DNA from: Sphingomicrobium arenosum | Lineage (GTDB): Bacteria > Pseudomonadota > Alphaproteobacteria > Sphingomonadales > Sphingomonadaceae | Direction: 5' to 3' | Length of the DNA: 64,000 nt | Assembly (NCBI RefSeq): GCF_026157085.1 | Contig: NZ_JANPVN010000001.1 | Coordinates: 1,612,001-1,676,000, forward strand | Shown: positions 35,294 through 43,611 of the stretch, in pieces | Layout of the letters: every line of letters begins with the position of its first letter | Numbering within the stretch: position 1 is the first letter of the stretch | The notes under the pieces: generated by a model | Database searches by the model: none | The model's input: the letters and a program-made list of their open reading frames with translations, nothing else | Told to the model about the DNA's origin: nothing | Translations under genes and position numbers: made by a program

Positions 35294-35380
35294 CCGTCAC
35301 CCCAGCGAAGGCTGGGGCCCATGTCTGGACAAATTGTCGTGGTAGCTCGGCATTGATCCCAGCCGTCGCTGAGATGACGG
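35294..35380. repeat. 87-bp imperfect palindromic intergenic element
   Basis: The first 30 bp (35294-35323) match the reverse complement of the last 30 bp (35351-35380) at 24 of 30 positions, leaving a 27-bp centre. Each arm also contains its own small hairpin (CCCCAGC GAAG GCTGGGG on the left). The right end abuts the stop codon of the gamma-carbonic anhydrase gene. Intergenic palindromes starting GTCACCCCAGCGAAGGCTGGGG are, to my knowledge, common in sphingomonad genomes. Confidence 0.75.
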
Positions 35381-35902
35381 TCAGAGCGGCTTCAACTCCG
35401 CCGCATAGACCGCCGCCTTTTCCGCATAGAGCTTCGCCGACGCCTCGAGCAGCCGCGCCGCTTCCTCGTCGAGGGTCCGAACTGCGCGCGCCGGTGCGCC
35501 AACGATCAGCGAGCGTTCGGGAAAGACCTTTCCCTCGGTGACCAACGCGCCTGCGCCGACGATCGAGCCCTTGCCGATCACCGCATGGTTGAGGATGCGC
35601 GCGCCCATGCCGATGAGACAATCGTCCTCGACAGTGCAGCCATGAAGGATCGCCTGGTGCCCGACCGTCACCCGCGCCCCGATGGTCAGCGGCGCGTCGG
35701 GATCCGAATGGCCGATCGCTCCGTCCTGAAAGTTCGTCTCCGGCCCAAGGATGATGGGCGTATTGTCGGCGCGGATCACCGCCCCGAACCACACGCTCGC
35801 CCGCGCGCCCAGCCGCACGTCGCCGATAAGATCGGCCGAGGGCGCCGCCCAGGCGCCGTCGGCAAGCTGCGGGCGTTTGTCGCCAAGAGCATAAAGCGTC
35901 AT
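35381..35902 (-). CDS. Gamma-carbonic anhydrase family protein
   Basis: This is a left-handed beta-helix hexapeptide protein (173 residues) of the gamma-carbonic anhydrase/YrdA family. Three His zinc ligands are plausible in AIGHSDPDAP and VGHQAILHGC. The typical LIGMGARILNHAVIG and VGAGALVTEGKVFP repeats follow, and a C-terminal alpha-helix closes the trimer. Many members are inactive as carbonic anhydrases or act as assembly factors, so the activity is uncertain. Its stop codon touches the 87-bp palindromic element. Confidence 0.88.
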   Translation of the reverse strand: MTLYALGDKRPQLADGAWAAPSADLIGDVRLGARASVWFGAVIRADNTPIILGPETNFQDGAIGHSDPDAPLTIGARVTVGHQAILHGCTVEDDCLIGMGARILNHAVIGKGSIVGAGALVTEGKVFPERSLIVGAPARAVRTLDEEAARLLEASAKLYAEKAAVYAAELKPL

Positions 35903-35943
35903 GCGATTCTTCTACGCCCGCCCCGCACCACGCGGCAAGCGTC

Positions 35944-37737
35944 TCAGGCCTCCATCGCCATCACCTTGCCGCGCGAGGCGGGCAAATGCTGGGCGATCAT
36001 CGCCTCCAGCTGCTCGAGCTTCACGGGCTTGGTCAGATGCGCCTGCATCCCCGCCTCGAGACAGCGCTCGACATCCTCGGAAAAGGCATTGGCAGTGAGC
36101 GCGACGATCGGCAGCCGGGCCGCATCATAGCCCGAGCCGCGCAGCCGCCGCGTCGCCTCGATCCCGCCGAGGCGCGGCATCTGCAAGTCCATCAGTACGA
36201 GATCATAGAGCCGCCCCTCGCTCGCCATCAATTCGATCGCCTCGATCGCCGCCAGCCCGTCCTCGGCCATGTCGCATTCGACCCCCAGTTTCTCGCACAT
36301 GGCCTGGCTCAGCATCTGGTTGACCGCATTGTCCTCGACCACCAGCAACCGGACATTATCGAACCGCCCGACCGTTTCCGGCGGCGGCGCGACGGCATCC
36401 TCGGGCGATGCGATCTCGCGCAGCGGCAGGGCGATGGTGAAGGTCGAGCCAACGCCCTCCTCGCTCTCGACGCGCAGCTTGCCGCCCATCGCATCGGCGA
36501 GCCTGCGACTGATCGCCAGTCCCAGCCCCGACCCGCCGAAATCGCGCGCGGTCGTCGCCTCGGCCTGGCCGAAGGTCTCGAAAATCTGTTTCTGGCGGTG
36601 CGGCGGGATGCCGATGCCGCTGTCGATCACCGCGATCTCCAACCGGTCGTCCGCGCCCTCCTCGCCGCCGCGACGATGCGCTTCCAGCCGCACGCCACCC
36701 GTCTTGGTGAACTTCACCGCATTGCCGATCAGATTGAGCAACACCTGCCGCACGCGCAGCCGGTCCCCCTCGATGAAAGCCGGAATGTCGGGATCGCAGA
36801 CGACATCGATCTCCAGCCCCTTGCCGTGCGCGGCAGCGCGCATGATCTCGGCACAGCTCGCCATCTTGGCGCGCAGGTCGACGGGCTCGCGCGCCAGTTC
36901 GAGCCGCCCCGCCTCGATCTTGGAAATGTCGAGAATATCGTTGAGGAGCGCCAGCATCGACCGCCCGCTGTCGCTGATCAGCTGGACATAGCCGCGCTGC
37001 TTGTCGTCGAGCGGTTCGGCGAGCAGCAGGTCGGTGAAACCCAACACGCCGTTCATCGGCGTCCTGATCTCGTGACTCATGTTGGCGAGAAAGGCGCTCT
37101 TGGCCGCCGCCGCATGTTTGGCGGCATGGAGCGCGTCCTTCAGCTCCTTCTGTCTGGCGAGCTCGTCGGTGCGATCGCGAAACACCCCGAACATCTGGAC
37201 GGGGCGGCCCTCGTCATTCACCTCCACCTTCGCAATCGCCTCCACCGTACGCACCTCTCCGTCGGCGCGGATCATCCGGGCGGTAAAGCGATAATCCTCC
37301 CCCTTGGTGAATGCCCCATCGACGAGGTCGGCGATCGCCTCGCGGTCGTCGGGGTGATAGACGTCGAGCGCACTTTGGAGATCGGGACTGGTGCCGACGG
37401 GCACCCCGTGGATGCGGCAGGTCTCGTCCGACCAATAGATTTCCTCTTCCTCAAGATCGACCAGCCAATGGCCCACGTTGGCGGTCGCCTCGGTCATCAG
37501 GAGGAGGCGGTTGGCTTCGTTCAACTCCTCGATGGCGAGGCGGCGATGTTCGGCGACCTTGGTCAATTCATCGGCCTGCCCGCTCGCCGCGCGCGCCGCC
37601 TGCGCTTGGCGCAGCGCGAAGAACAGCAGCAGCGCGACGAAACAGGCGGTCGCGATGATCCCGAACCCCGCCAGCCGCGCGGCAAGATAGATCAGGCCGA
37701 TGGCCCCGATCGCCCACAGATTGCCCTTCACCTTCAT
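35944..37737 (-). CDS. Hybrid sensor histidine kinase/response regulator
   Basis: The protein has 597 residues. Two N-terminal transmembrane helices (about 7-23 and 26-42) have almost no periplasmic loop. A short coiled coil, one PAS domain (about 75-195) and the HisKA domain with His222 (MSHEIRTPMNG) follow. The ATPase domain carries NLIGNAVKF, DSGIGIP and GGSGLGLAIS. A C-terminal receiver has Asp517 (LVLMDLQMP). The near-absent external domain suggests it senses a membrane or cytosolic cue through PAS. No response regulator or phosphotransfer gene adjoins, so it is an orphan. Confidence 0.9.
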   Translation of the reverse strand: MKVKGNLWAIGAIGLIYLAARLAGFGIIATACFVALLLFFALRQAQAARAASGQADELTKVAEHRRLAIEELNEANRLLLMTEATANVGHWLVDLEEEEIYWSDETCRIHGVPVGTSPDLQSALDVYHPDDREAIADLVDGAFTKGEDYRFTARMIRADGEVRTVEAIAKVEVNDEGRPVQMFGVFRDRTDELARQKELKDALHAAKHAAAAKSAFLANMSHEIRTPMNGVLGFTDLLLAEPLDDKQRGYVQLISDSGRSMLALLNDILDISKIEAGRLELAREPVDLRAKMASCAEIMRAAAHGKGLEIDVVCDPDIPAFIEGDRLRVRQVLLNLIGNAVKFTKTGGVRLEAHRRGGEEGADDRLEIAVIDSGIGIPPHRQKQIFETFGQAEATTARDFGGSGLGLAISRRLADAMGGKLRVESEEGVGSTFTIALPLREIASPEDAVAPPPETVGRFDNVRLLVVEDNAVNQMLSQAMCEKLGVECDMAEDGLAAIEAIELMASEGRLYDLVLMDLQMPRLGGIEATRRLRGSGYDAARLPIVALTANAFSEDVERCLEAGMQAHLTKPVKLEQLEAMIAQHLPASRGKVMAMEA

Positions 37738-37827
37738 CGCCCTTGCTCCTTTCCTCGCGTGATCCGGCGGGGAAAGCTTGGGGCGAAAAAGGTCAACCGG
37801 GGCTTGCCAATAGCTCCGTTTCGGACG

Positions 37828-38562
37828 CTAATGCGCCGCAGGCGGGCGGTAGTCGCGCGCCTCGGGCAGGTCGGCGAGGAGCGGCGGCTCGCCGTCCACG
37901 TCGCTCCAGCGCGTCCCGAGCAGCGCCCCCTCCTCGTAGCGCCCACCGACGTGCTTTCGACGACCGCTGAGGAAATTCACGCTGACCACTTCTTCGTCGA
38001 GCGTGCTGCGGTCGATCCGGCTCTTGTCATAGCCGATGAGCGCGAAATCGCGCGCGCCTTCGTCCCAGCGGAAGGTGTATCGGGTCCGGCTCGCCGCCCA
38101 GCTCCCGACCGAGCGAAAATCGACGAGCGCCACGACGAGATTGCCCCGCGCGATGCTCAGGCCCGCGAACGGATCGTCGGCGAGCGGGTCGTCCCACGCG
38201 GGCACGAAGGTCGCATGAGTGACGAGAATGTCGGCGGCGCTGCCTGTCGTCGGCCTGGCGACGACGAGACGGCGCGGTCCGGGCGTGAAGGGCGATCCGT
38301 CGGCGGCCCGAGCGTCGCTGTCGACGATGCGTCGCATGACCAGCGCGATTTCCTCCGCGCCGTCGCCGGTGAGGTCGCCCCGCGCCTCGGCCTCGACTTC
38401 CCAGCCGCCGGGCACCACCGCCTCGTGCACGTCCCCGCCAGGAGGCGCGTCGGCGTTGGTCCTGGCGACCGTCGTCTGCCCAGCGGGATCGACCATCACC
38501 GCGTCCTCGCCGCAGCCCGACAGGAGCGCGAGACAAAGCGTCATGGAAAAAAGGGATCGCAT
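37828..38562 (-). CDS. Lipoprotein, unknown
   Basis: This is a predicted lipoprotein of 244 residues with lipobox LLSGC near residue 16. The mature region contains GDLTGDGAEEIALVMRRI, which resembles the short DxDxDG-like FG-GAP/VCBS calcium-type repeats, and later beta-rich segments. The start is the ATG at 38562; the longer frame runs into the tRNA-Leu gene and is not coding. It lies 19 bp downstream of tRNA-Leu on the same strand, so it may be read from the same transcript. I do not recognise a family. Confidence 0.7.
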   Translation of the reverse strand: MRSLFSMTLCLALLSGCGEDAVMVDPAGQTTVARTNADAPPGGDVHEAVVPGGWEVEAEARGDLTGDGAEEIALVMRRIVDSDARAADGSPFTPGPRRLVVARPTTGSAADILVTHATFVPAWDDPLADDPFAGLSIARGNLVVALVDFRSVGSWAASRTRYTFRWDEGARDFALIGYDKSRIDRSTLDEEVVSVNFLSGRRKHVGGRYEEGALLGTRWSDVDGEPPLLADLPEARDYRPPAAH

Positions 38563-38581
38563 CACGTTCCTTGCCAGGAAA

Positions 38582-38668
38582 TGGTGCCCAGGAGAGGACT
38601 CGAACCTCCACGCCCTTACGAGCGCCGCCACCTGAAGACGGTGCGTCTACCAATTCCGCCACCTGGGC
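38582..38668 (-). tRNA. tRNA-Leu (CAG)
   Basis: This is an 87-nt class II tRNA with acceptor GCCCAGG/CCTGGGC and D-arm TGGCGGAATTGGTAGACGCA. The anticodon stem CCGTC/GGCGG surrounds TTCAGGT (anticodon CAG). It has a long variable arm, T-arm GAGGTTCGAGTCCTC and an encoded CCA. It reads CUG, the dominant Leu codon in this GC-rich genome. Confidence 0.96.
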
Positions 38669-38842
38669 ACAGATGCTTCGCGGTAGGAGGCGGCCTCTAT
38701 GCGAGCGCCCCGCCCCCTGTCAACGGCAAACATCAGCACCCCTCGCACCCTGATACGAATTAACAAAAATTTTACGCCGTATGCGTAATGATCCACCGCC
38801 GAACAGAGTGATGCGTCGTTTCCCCGGAAGGAAAGTAAAACG

Positions 38843-39151
38843 ATGAATGCTCAGGTCCCGATCAATGAAACACGCCGTGCCGAGCGCGTCGCGCTCGACG
38901 CCGAGGTGCGCTCGCGCCATGCCGGGGGCAAGCCCTATCCCACCTCGATCCGCAACCTCTCGCCGGGCGGCTGCTGCATCGAACTGCCCTACAAGGCCGA
39001 CCTCGGCGAACGACTGTGGGTCACGCTCCCGGGCTTGCAGCCGATCGAGGCCGAGGTGTGCTGGGCCGACACCTATCTTGCCGGCTGCGCCTTCAAGACG
39101 CCGCTCTACCCCGCCGTGTTCGACCATCTGCGCGCCCGCATCGCGTCCTGA
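38843..39151 (+). CDS. PilZ domain protein
   Basis: This single-domain PilZ protein (102 residues) is a likely cyclic di-GMP receptor. The RRAERV motif (residues 11-16) and NLSPGG (about 40-45) match the RxxxR and D/NxSxxG c-di-GMP contacts. GGAAGG lies nine to ten bases before the ATG. Single-domain PilZ proteins act through unknown partners, and none adjoins. Confidence 0.85.
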   Translation: MNAQVPINETRRAERVALDAEVRSRHAGGKPYPTSIRNLSPGGCCIELPYKADLGERLWVTLPGLQPIEAEVCWADTYLAGCAFKTPLYPAVFDHLRARIAS

Positions 39152-39258
39152 CGGCGAGAGGGCGGAACTTCCCCCTCGCTCGCGCCCTTGAAGCACGAGG
39201 ACGGCTCGCCTAGAGACGCCCTCATTCTCTAAAGGCCTTGAGCGAGACAGGAACCATC

Positions 39259-40212
39259 GTGACGTCCGATCCGACCGCCCCCAAGATCATCACGCTTATC
39301 GGTGGAGGCGGCTTCATCGGCCGCTATGCCGCCGAGGCGCTCTTGCGCCACAATGTCCGGCTGCGCATCGCCGAGCGCAATCCCAAGAGCGCGCATACGC
39401 TCCAACCCCTGTCGCGCGTCGGCCAGATCGCGCTCCTGCCCGCCAACCTTGAAAAGCCGGAGACGATCGCAGCGGCGGTCGCGGGCGCCGATGCGGTCGT
39501 CAACCTCGTCGGCACCTTCGACACGAACAAGCAGGAAGCGCTCCACGTCGATGGGGCGGGCGATGCCGCGCGCCTCGCCGCCGAGGCCGGGGCCAGCGCC
39601 TTCGTCCAGATCAGCGCCTTGGGCGCCGATCTCGAAGGGCCGAGCCACTATGCCGAGACCAAGGCGAAGGGCGAGATCGCGGTGCGCGCCGCCTTCCCCC
39701 ATGCCACGATCCTGCGCCCCTCGACCGTGTTCGGCGCCGAGGACGAATTCACCAACCGCTTCGCCGGCATGATGGACCTGCCCGCCACCCCCATCATGGC
39801 CCCCGACACGCGCTTCCAGCCGGTGTTCGTGCGCGACCTTGGCGAAGCCATCGCCCGCGCCGCGCTCGATCCCGCGACCCATGGCGGCAAGACCTACGAG
39901 GTCGCCGGCCCCGACGCGATGAGCATGCGCGAGCTCAATCACCAGATTGCCGACATGGCGGGCCGCGATCCCAAGTTCATCGAACTGCCCCGCGTCATGG
40001 GCGACATGATCTCGAGCCTCGGCTTCCTGCCCGGCGCGCCGATCACCAAGGACCAGTGGCTCTTGCTCCAGCGCGACAATGTCGCGACCGGCGAGCACCC
40101 CACCCTCGCGGACATGGGCATCACGCCGACGCCGATGGGCTCGGTGGCGCCCAACTGGCTCGAGCGCTTCACCCCCGGTGGCCGCTTCGGCCGCGCCGCG
40201 CGCCAGGCCTAG
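39259..40212 (+). CDS. NDUFA9-like NAD(P)-binding epimerase-fold protein
   Basis: The protein belongs to the atypical SDR family related to complex I subunit NDUFA9. It has 317 residues from GTG at 39259, with ACAGGA six bases upstream (a TTG at 39238 adds seven). The Rossmann loop is IGGGGFIGRYAAEALL. GADAVVNLVGTF and ILRPSTVFGAEDEF follow, but the classical YxxxK catalytic pair is not evident. Bacterial NDUFA9-like proteins are usually annotated as complex I-associated; direct evidence is thin. The uppP start comes three bases after its stop. Confidence 0.88.
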   Translation: MTSDPTAPKIITLIGGGGFIGRYAAEALLRHNVRLRIAERNPKSAHTLQPLSRVGQIALLPANLEKPETIAAAVAGADAVVNLVGTFDTNKQEALHVDGAGDAARLAAEAGASAFVQISALGADLEGPSHYAETKAKGEIAVRAAFPHATILRPSTVFGAEDEFTNRFAGMMDLPATPIMAPDTRFQPVFVRDLGEAIARAALDPATHGGKTYEVAGPDAMSMRELNHQIADMAGRDPKFIELPRVMGDMISSLGFLPGAPITKDQWLLLQRDNVATGEHPTLADMGITPTPMGSVAPNWLERFTPGGRFGRAARQA

Positions 40213-40215
40213 CCC

Positions 40216-41043
40216 ATGTCCACCACCCTGCTCGTGCTCATCCTCGGCATCGTCGAGGGGCTGACCGAATATCTGCCCGTCTCCTCGACCGGCCATCTCA
40301 TCCTCGCGACCGAGCTCCTCGGCTTCGACGCTGCCGAATGGGCGGTGTTCAACATCGCAATTCAGCCCGGCGCGATCCTCGCGGTGGTGGTGCTCTACTG
40401 GAAGACCTTCTGGGGCGTCTTGAAGGGCATGTTCGAGGGTTCGAAACATGCGTGGGACTTCACCCGCAACCTGCTCGTCGCCTTCTTCCCCGCGGTCGCA
40501 TTGGGCCTCGCTTTTGGCGACCAGATCGACAACCTCCTCGAAAATGCCGTCGTCGTCGCCTGGGCGCTGATCATCGGCGGTTTCGCCATCCTCGCGGTGG
40601 AAAAGCTCGCCAACCCGCCCGCGCGTCCCGACATTCCCGAGGACCAGGTCGGCGGCGCGGTCGCCACCATGAGCTTCAGGAAATCGCTGACCGTCGGCCT
40701 TGTCCAGTGCCTCGCCATGATCCCCGGGGTCAGCCGGTCGGGCGCCACCATCATGGGCGCGATGGCGCTCGGCATCGATCGCAAGACCGCCGCCGAGTTC
40801 AGCTTCTTCCTCGCCGTGCCCACGCTGTCGGGCGCGACCGTCTACTCGCTCTACAAGGCGCGCGACGAGCTGGTCGCCGACGATCTCGCCATGATCGGCT
40901 GGGGCGCGCTCGTCAGTTTCATCGTGGCTTATATTGTCGTTAAGGCCTTTATCGCCATCGTCACGAAAATCGGTTTTGCACCATTCGCATGGTACCGTAT
41001 CATCGTCGGCGTCGCCGCCCTCTTCTGGCTCGGCGCCATCTAG
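40216..41043 (+). CDS. uppP: Undecaprenyl-diphosphatase
   Basis: UppP (BacA) dephosphorylates undecaprenyl pyrophosphate at the inner membrane, recycling the lipid carrier for peptidoglycan and other glycans, and confers bacitracin tolerance. It has 275 residues and about eight helices. The catalytic motifs are EGLTEYLPVSSTGHLIL near residue 14 and PGVSRSGATIM near residue 172. It probably shares a transcript with the upstream NDUFA9-like gene (3-nt spacing). Confidence 0.95.
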   Translation: MSTTLLVLILGIVEGLTEYLPVSSTGHLILATELLGFDAAEWAVFNIAIQPGAILAVVVLYWKTFWGVLKGMFEGSKHAWDFTRNLLVAFFPAVALGLAFGDQIDNLLENAVVVAWALIIGGFAILAVEKLANPPARPDIPEDQVGGAVATMSFRKSLTVGLVQCLAMIPGVSRSGATIMGAMALGIDRKTAAEFSFFLAVPTLSGATVYSLYKARDELVADDLAMIGWGALVSFIVAYIVVKAFIAIVTKIGFAPFAWYRIIVGVAALFWLGAI

Positions 41044-41078
41044 TACATACGTTCAACAACGCCCGTGGGGGGACCAAT

Positions 41079-41963
41079 ATGAAGAAGCTTTTCGCCCTGA
41101 GCGCCAGTGCGCTCGCCCTGACCCTTGCCAGCCCGGCGGTGGCCGCCGAAGCACAGGTCGAGACCGTCGAGCTCGCGCCTAGCGCCGCCAAGATCGACCT
41201 TGCGCGCGGCGCGGTCGACATGATCTGGCCCGCCGGCAATACCGAATATCTGGTCGACTATCTCGTCGGCCCTTATGCCGATCACCTGCTCTACACCCCC
41301 ATCCCGCAGCTCGCCGAGGAATATGGCGTGGTCGAGAGCTTCCAGTCGATCGTCGTCGCCCTGAAGGCGCTCGATGAAGACATGGGCGACGAACTCGACC
41401 TCGACGGCTTGGATGAAATGACGCCCGAGCAGATCGAGGCGACCGCTAACATGATGCTCGCCATGCTGGGCGACAAGTCGATCGCCACCATGATCGCCAA
41501 CGAGGACGAGCATTTCGACGAGCGCCTGTCGATCCTGCGCGACGTGCTCGACAAGGAATTGCCGCCCATCGCCGCCGCCTTCGATGCGCCGATGCGCGAC
41601 GCCTTCGCCCGAGTCTTTGCCAAGCAGTATAGCGAGGCCGAGCTCATGGAACTGGCCGCCTTCGCCGACACGCCGACCGGCCAGAAATTCGCGCGCAACT
41701 ACATGATGATCGGGTTCCAGCCCGAATATTATCTCGGCTTCATGGAAGCCATCCCGGCGATGATCCCGACGCTCGTCCCGCTCGGCGAGACGTTGGAAGC
41801 GCGCATGGCGCACCTCCCGCCGATGTTCCCCGAACCCACCCCGTGGTGCGAGGATCTCAGCGAAGAGGAACTGGCCGATGACGTCGAATGCATCGACAGC
41901 CACGAGATGGAAGCCGCTGCCGAGGCGATGGAAGAAGACCCGGACCTCAAGCCGGCCGACTAA
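41079..41963 (+). CDS. Exported DUF2059-type protein
   Basis: This 294-residue protein has a signal peptide (cleavage near AVAA, about 23). The C-terminal half contains ELAAFADTPTGQKFARNYMM, typical of DUF2059. Two acidic stretches and a final tail of Glu/Asp (AEAMEEDPDLKPAD) make it strongly negative. Two Cys (WCEDL, VECID) may form a disulfide. A strong GGGGGGA ribosome-binding site precedes the ATG. Function of DUF2059 is unknown. A perfect 14-bp terminator follows. Confidence 0.8.
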   Translation: MKKLFALSASALALTLASPAVAAEAQVETVELAPSAAKIDLARGAVDMIWPAGNTEYLVDYLVGPYADHLLYTPIPQLAEEYGVVESFQSIVVALKALDEDMGDELDLDGLDEMTPEQIEATANMMLAMLGDKSIATMIANEDEHFDERLSILRDVLDKELPPIAAAFDAPMRDAFARVFAKQYSEAELMELAAFADTPTGQKFARNYMMIGFQPEYYLGFMEAIPAMIPTLVPLGETLEARMAHLPPMFPEPTPWCEDLSEEELADDVECIDSHEMEAAAEAMEEDPDLKPAD

Positions 41964-41985
41964 ATCGCCGATTTTTTAGGCAAAG

Positions 41986-42024
41986 GGCCGCTCGCTCCGC
42001 TTTACGGGGCGGGCGGCCTTTCTT
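41986..42024 (+). terminator. Strong intrinsic terminator
   Basis: A 14-bp stem (41986-41999 with 42005-42018, two G-T pairs) has the loop CTTTA and is followed by TTTCTT. It lies 22 bp after the DUF2059 gene and 17 bp before the GST start. Confidence 0.88.
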
Positions 42025-42041
42025 ATCAGCAAGTTTGATCC

Positions 42042-42713
42042 ATGTTGCAGCTCTTCCAATTCCCCCTCTGTGCCCACGGCCGCAAGGTCCGCCTCGTGCT
42101 GGGCGAGAAAGGCGTGCCCCACGAACTGGTGCGCGAATATCCGTGGGAGCGCCGCGACGAATTCCTCGACATGAGCCCGGCGGGCGAGACCCCCGTCCTC
42201 GTCGATCCGGCGCGTGGCCACGTCCTTACCGGCGCGCAGGTCATCTGCGAGTTCGTCGAGGAAACCACCGAGAAGATGGGCATGCTGCAGGGCGGCCCCG
42301 TCCAGCGCGCCGAAATCCGCCGCCTCGCCGACTGGTTCGACCGCAAGTTCTTCGCCGACGTCACCGCGCCGCTCCTCGAAGAACGGATGCTCAAGCGCCT
42401 CGTCACTCGCGCCAGCCCCGACACCGTACGGCTGCGCGATGCCATGCGCGCGGCCAACGGGCATCTCGACTACATGGACTATCTGCTCGACCATCGCCGC
42501 TGGCTCGGCGGCCCGAGTTTGAGCCTCGCCGACTTCTCGGCCGCCGCGCAATTGTCGGTCGTCGACTATCTCGGCGCGCTCGACTGGCGCGGGCACGAGC
42601 AGTCGAAGAACTGGTATGCGGTGATGAAGTCGCGCCCCTGCTTCCGTCCGCTATTGGGCGAGCGCATGGAAGGGCTGGCCCCGCCCGCGCACTATGACAA
42701 GGTGGACTTTTAG
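42042..42713 (+). CDS. Glutathione S-transferase family protein
   Basis: This 223-residue protein has an N-terminal thioredoxin-like domain (LFQFPLCAHGRKVRLVLGEK) and an all-helical C-terminal domain (GGPSLSLADFSAAAQLSVVD). It conjugates or reduces electrophilic substrates using glutathione. The PLCAHGRK region places a Cys where catalytic Ser or Cys sits in beta/omega-like classes. Substrate unknown. A hairpin follows, and ubiG is convergent. Confidence 0.85.
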   Translation: MLQLFQFPLCAHGRKVRLVLGEKGVPHELVREYPWERRDEFLDMSPAGETPVLVDPARGHVLTGAQVICEFVEETTEKMGMLQGGPVQRAEIRRLADWFDRKFFADVTAPLLEERMLKRLVTRASPDTVRLRDAMRAANGHLDYMDYLLDHRRWLGGPSLSLADFSAAAQLSVVDYLGALDWRGHEQSKNWYAVMKSRPCFRPLLGERMEGLAPPAHYDKVDF

Positions 42714-42726
42714 CAGGAGCGCCCGC

Positions 42727-42763
42727 GTCGAACGTAAGCGGAGCGCAGCGAGCGTCGTTCGAC
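42727..42763. repeat. Inverted repeat between GST and ubiG genes
   Basis: GTCGAACG (42727-42734) pairs with CGTTCGAC (42756-42763) around a 21-nt loop rich in GAGCG units. It lies in the 131-bp gap of two convergent genes and is followed by a second hairpin. It resembles the short GTCGAAC-bearing intergenic repeats of sphingomonads. Confidence 0.5.
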
Positions 42764-42814
42764 AAGAGAGCGCGAATGCCGGCCAGCCTGCGATCGAAGA
42801 TCGACAGGACTGAC

Positions 42815-42836
42815 GGGGTCGGGCCGCCCCGACCCC
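42815..42836. terminator. Hairpin, probable terminator between convergent genes
   Basis: A 9-bp perfect stem, GGGGTCGGG/CCCGACCCC, has loop CCGC and is followed by TCTT on the plus strand. It sits ten bases before the ubiG stop and probably terminates the GST transcript. There is no U-tract on the ubiG side. Confidence 0.55.
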
Positions 42837-42844
42837 TCTTGCGC

Positions 42845-43564
42845 CTACGCCTTTCGCGCGCTCATCAGATAATTGAGCTTCAGATCCTCGCTCAAATGCA
42901 GCCCTTTCGACGGCGAAAAGGCGATGCCCTTCGTCTCGATCACCTCCATCCCCAGCCCCTCGAGCATCGCGGTCAGCTCTTCGGGCGGGATGAACATGTC
43001 ATAGTCGTGCGTGCCCTTGGGGATACGCCCCGTGCCCTCGGCCAGCGTGATCGTCAGCAGCCTCGACAGCGGCGTCTTGTTGGGCGTCGACAGGATCAGG
43101 AGCCCGCCGTCCGCCAGCTTCGACACCAGCGTCGCAAGGAAATCGCGAGGGTCGGCGACATGTTCGATCACCTCCATCGCGGTGACGAGGTCGAACTGCT
43201 TGTCCACGTCCGCCACTTCGCCCGCGACATAGTCGATGGCCAGCCCCTGCCCTGCCGCATGGACCCGCGCCGCCTCGATCAGCGGCTCGGCGGCATCGAC
43301 CCCGGTCACCTCGGCCCCCAGCCGCGCCAACGGCTCGGCGAGCAGCCCGGCGCCGCAGCCGACGTCCATCGCGCTTTTTCCCGACAGCGGCGAGAAATCG
43401 CACTCGTCCAAGCCGAAGTGCCGGTCGAGCTGTTCGCGCACGAACCCCAATCGCACGGGATTGAGCTTGTGGAGCATGGCGGACGCCCCCTTGGGGTCCC
43501 ACCAGTCGCCAGCCATCGACCCGAAATGCGCGGCCTCCGAGGCCAGGATGCTTGTCTTCGCCAT
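42845..43564 (-). CDS. ubiG: Ubiquinone biosynthesis O-methyltransferase
   Basis: UbiG carries out the two SAM-dependent O-methylations of ubiquinone synthesis. It has 239 residues. FGSMAGDWWDPKG near the N terminus is diagnostic, and the SAM motif I is MDVGCGAGLLAEPLARLGAE, with ATEVIEHV-like TAMEVIEHV downstream. It is divergent from lysC (47-bp gap). Its pathway partners ubiA and coq7 lie elsewhere in the window. Confidence 0.95.
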   Translation of the reverse strand: MAKTSILASEAAHFGSMAGDWWDPKGASAMLHKLNPVRLGFVREQLDRHFGLDECDFSPLSGKSAMDVGCGAGLLAEPLARLGAEVTGVDAAEPLIEAARVHAAGQGLAIDYVAGEVADVDKQFDLVTAMEVIEHVADPRDFLATLVSKLADGGLLILSTPNKTPLSRLLTITLAEGTGRIPKGTHDYDMFIPPEELTAMLEGLGMEVIETKGIAFSPSKGLHLSEDLKLNYLMSARKA

Positions 43565-43611
43565 GCGCCCACCCTACCAGCACCCACAGCATTTGCCACG
43601 TGGAGAAACAA

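Noticed and set aside
35986..38763. A 925-codon plus-strand frame across the hybrid kinase, lipoprotein and tRNA-Leu
   Set aside because: It is antisense to a full kinase with all catalytic motifs and crosses a tRNA gene, so it is a shadow frame.
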